Source: Corynebacterium sp.
GTDB lineage: Bacteria; Actinomycetota; Actinomycetes; Mycobacteriales; Mycobacteriaceae
DNA: 17,286 nucleotides
Assembly: GCA_030450335.1 (NCBI GenBank)
Contig: JAKDIS010000048.1
Location: 1 to 17,286, forward strand
Reading direction: 5' to 3'
In this document: positions 14,747-17,286 of the stretch, in pieces
Layout of the letters: every line of letters starts with the position of its first letter
How positions within the stretch are numbered: position 1 is the first letter of the stretch
Made by a program: the position numbers and the translations under genes
Notes under the pieces: model-generated
Told to the model about the DNA's origin: nothing
Databases searched by the model: none
What the model saw: only the letters and a program-made list of their open reading frames with translations

Positions 14747-14757
14747 GTGCGGTGGCC

Positions 14758-16098
14758 TCAGCTGATCGCGTCGAAGCCGAGCTGCAGGTCGGCGAGGATG
14801 TCCTCGATGTCCTCGATGCCCACCGAGAGCCGGACGGTGGCGAGGTTCACGCCCGCGCGGGCCAGGCCCTTCTGGTCCGACTGGGAGTGCGTGGTGGTCG
14901 CCGGGTGCACGACCAGCGAGCGCACGTCGCCGACGTTGGCCAGGTTGGAGTGCAGCTTCAGGGCGTCGATGAAGGCCCAGGCCTTCTCGCGGGCCTCGTC
15001 GGACCACACGTCGTCGACGGCGAGGTCGAAGGACAGCACCGAGCCGGTGTACTCCAGGCCCAGCTTCTCCTTGGTGGCGTACCAGGGGGAGTCCGGCAGC
15101 CCGGCGTAGTTCACCGTGGCGACGGCGGCGTTCTCGGCGAGGGAGCCGGCGACGATCTCGGCGTTCTCGTTGTGCTTGCGCACGCGCAGGGCGAGGGTGT
15201 CCAGGCCCTGGATGGTGACCCAGGCGTTGAAGGCGGACAGTGCGGCGCCGGTGTCGCGCAGCAGGCCCACGCGGGCCTTCAGGCCGAAGGCGGCGGCACC
15301 GAGGTCGGCGTACTTCAGGCCGTGGTAGGCGGGGTCCGGGGTGACGAAGGACGGGAAGACCGGCTCGCCGTCGCGCTCGACGGTCCAGTCGAAGGACCCG
15401 CCGTCGACGAGGATGCCGCCGAGGCCGGAGCCGTTGCCGGTGTAGAACTTCGTCAGCGAGGCGACGACGACGTCCGCGCCGAGCTCCAGGGGGCGCACCA
15501 GCGCGGCGGTGGCGACGGTGTTGTCGACGATCAGCGGCACGTTGTTGCGGTGTGCGACCTCGGCGACGGCCGGGATGTCGAGGACGTCGGCCTGCGGGTT
15601 GGCGAAGGTCTCGCCGTAGAAGGCCTTGGTGTTCGGCTGCACGGCGGCCTGCCAGGAGTCCAGGTCGTCCGGGTCCTCGACGAAGGTGACCTCGATGCCC
15701 AGGCGGGCGAAGGTGACGCCGAAGAGGGTCTCCGTGCCGCCGTAGAGGCGCGGGGAGGTCACGATGTGGTCACCGGCGCCGGCGAGGTTGAGGATCGCGG
15801 CGGTCTCGGCGGCCTGGCCCGAGGCGAAGGCCACGGCGTGCACGCCGCCCTCCAGGGAACCGATGCGGTTCTCCAGGGCCTCCTGGGTGGGGTTGGTCAG
15901 CCGGCTGTACACCGGGCCGAGGTCCTCGAGGGCGAAGCGCTGCTTGGCGTGCTCGGCGGAGTCGAAGACGTAGGAGGTGGTGAGGTAGATCGGCTGGTTG
16001 CGGGCTCCGGTGTCGGAGTCCACGGTCTGCCCGGCGTGGACGGCGCGGGAGGCGAATCCCCAGGAGGCGGAGTCGGAGTTGTCGTACCTGGTGCTCAT
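14758..16098 (-). CDS. metY: O-acetylhomoserine sulfhydrylase MetY
   Basis: The product is 446 aa from ATG 16098. A GTG at 16161 is in frame and would add 21 residues, but the predicted promoter start (about 16140) lies inside that extension. This is a PLP enzyme of the Cys/Met-metabolism (gamma) family that converts O-acetylhomoserine and sulfide to homocysteine. The Schiff-base lysine is Lys217 in VVASLTKFYTGNG. YSRLTNPTQ (64-72), FASGQAAE (91-98) and the PLP-phosphate and aspartate region VDNTVATA (191-198) are all intact. QPIYLTTSYVF and the C-terminal VRLSVGIED motif are typical. It leads the metY-metX operon with 11 nt between the genes and is preceded by McbR-like and CRP-like sites. 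Direct sulfhydrylation fits the sulfate importer encoded opposite. Confidence 0.95.
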   Translation of the reverse strand: MSTRYDNSDSASWGFASRAVHAGQTVDSDTGARNQPIYLTTSYVFDSAEHAKQRFALEDLGPVYSRLTNPTQEALENRIGSLEGGVHAVAFASGQAAETAAILNLAGAGDHIVTSPRLYGGTETLFGVTFARLGIEVTFVEDPDDLDSWQAAVQPNTKAFYGETFANPQADVLDIPAVAEVAHRNNVPLIVDNTVATAALVRPLELGADVVVASLTKFYTGNGSGLGGILVDGGSFDWTVERDGEPVFPSFVTPDPAYHGLKYADLGAAAFGLKARVGLLRDTGAALSAFNAWVTIQGLDTLALRVRKHNENAEIVAGSLAENAAVATVNYAGLPDSPWYATKEKLGLEYTGSVLSFDLAVDDVWSDEAREKAWAFIDALKLHSNLANVGDVRSLVVHPATTTHSQSDQKGLARAGVNLATVRLSVGIEDIEDILADLQLGFDAIS

Positions 16099-16146
16099 GA
16101 GTGTGGTGGTCCCTTCGGGGGTCAGAGGTGTCGTTTCGCTGGGAAC

Positions 16147-16175
16147 ACGATAACCCACCACCGTCCAGGCAGCAA
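16147..16175 (-). promoter_or_regulatory. Predicted metY-metX promoter
   Basis: Minus strand: TTGCTG (16175-16170) as -35, a 17-nt spacer, and TATCGT (16152-16147) as -10, of TAnnnT form. Transcription would start near 16140, giving a leader of about 42 nt with GAAGGGA as a weak ribosome site. The McbR-like box at 16173-16188 touches the -35 box. Confidence 0.5.
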
Positions 16176-16188
16176 ACAGCTCGGTCTA
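16173..16188 (-). promoter_or_regulatory. McbR-like operator, proximal copy
   Basis: On the minus strand TAGAC-CGAGCT-GTTTG: one perfect half-site and a second half with 3 of 5 matches to GTCTA. It overlaps the predicted metY -35 box by 3 nt, as expected for repression. metY is a known McbR target in C. glutamicum (recalled). Confidence 0.45.
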
Positions 16189-16240
16189 CTTTCGGCGAAA
16201 TGTGCAGGTCAGCACATTGTCACCGGTAGACCGAGCTGTT
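16175..16240. repeat. Perfect 15-bp inverted repeat with 36-nt loop between icd and metY
   Basis: Arms AACAGCTCGGTCTAC (16175-16189) and GTAGACCGAGCTGTT (16226-16240) are exact reverse complements. The loop itself holds two smaller palindromes: TTTCGGCGAAA (16190-16200) and AATGTGC/GCACATT around AGGTCA (16199-16218). It begins 22 nt after the icd stop in the transcribed direction. It may be a paired operator, an icd transcription terminator, or both. No T-tract longer than three follows. Confidence 0.8.
16201..16216. promoter_or_regulatory. CRP/GlxR-like palindrome
   Basis: TGTGCAGGTCAGCACA has the TGTG-N8-CACA frame of the corynebacterial GlxR (CRP family) site TGTGA-N6-TCACA, with C and G in place of the inner A and T, symmetrically. 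It is centred about 68 nt upstream of the predicted metY transcription start, a usual CRP-family position. Confidence 0.4.
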
Positions 16241-16242
16241 CA
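16227..16242 (+). promoter_or_regulatory. McbR-like operator, distal copy
   Basis: TAGAC-CGAGCT-GTTCA on the plus strand: one perfect half-site and a 3-of-5 second half. It is the inverted twin of the box at 16173-16188 and shares its central hexamer CGAGCT. Confidence 0.35.
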
Positions 16243-16262
16243 GTGAAGGGGAGCCGCGCGGA

Positions 16263-17286
<1,024 letters not shown>

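Noticed and set aside
16099..16140. SAM or other methionine-related riboswitch in the metY leader.
   Set aside because: The predicted leader is only about 42 nt, with one tiny CCC/GGG hairpin; too short for any known SAM riboswitch.
16099..16161. 21-residue N-terminal extension of MetY from GTG 16161.
   Set aside because: The extension covers the predicted -10 box and leader, and the residues (VGYRVPSETTPL...) are unlike known MetY N-termini.

Overview
The window looks like a chromosomal segment from a high-GC Corynebacterium or a close mycolic-acid actinobacterium. The evidence is strong GC bias, frequent GTG starts, 1-4 nt gene overlaps, corynebacterial-style TAnnnT -10 boxes placed 6-7 nt before start codons, and the gene set folD / DUF3017 / metX / metY / monomeric icd. 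From memory that set is grouped similarly in Corynebacterium glutamicum. Genus is an inference. I see no rRNA, tRNA, CRISPR array, insertion sequence or prophage gene.

Layout. 1-1633: the 5' part of a secreted LIP-family lipase (minus) diverges from a membrane-anchored PHB-depolymerase/feruloyl-esterase-like protein (plus). 1630-4343: two paralogous C1 (bleomycin hydrolase/PepC) peptidases in tandem on the minus strand, translationally coupled, with different C-terminal tails. 4366-5679: a DUF222/HNH (13E12-type) endonuclease gene with a LexA/SOS box upstream and an in-frame TGA 65 codons before its natural stop. 5803-9753: a plus-strand run of M18 aminopeptidase, trmL, folD, a DUF3017 membrane protein and a luciferase-like oxidoreductase, mostly with overlapping or abutting ends. 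9754-13618: a sulfate/thiosulfate ABC transporter operon (binding protein, CysT, CysW, CysA) behind a McbR-type operator. 13625-16098: metY-metX on the minus strand, convergent with cysA. 16263-17286: the C-terminal part of monomeric isocitrate dehydrogenase.

The right half forms a sulfur-assimilation unit. Sulfate enters through the ABC importer; MetX makes O-acetylhomoserine; MetY sulfhydrylates it to homocysteine. Both control regions carry McbR-like TAGAC-N6-GTCTA elements, a good one before the importer and a pair of degenerate ones before metY, so both units may share methionine/SAH-responsive repression.

The most notable signals outside the genes are: a perfect 15-bp inverted repeat with a 36-nt loop between icd and metY, holding two McbR-like half-operators and a CRP/GlxR-like palindrome in its loop; a short perfect inverted repeat just before the sulfate operon; the SOS box before the HNH gene; and the nonsense codon in that gene. 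I found nothing that I can claim is a wholly new system. The icd-metY control region is the best candidate for something undescribed.
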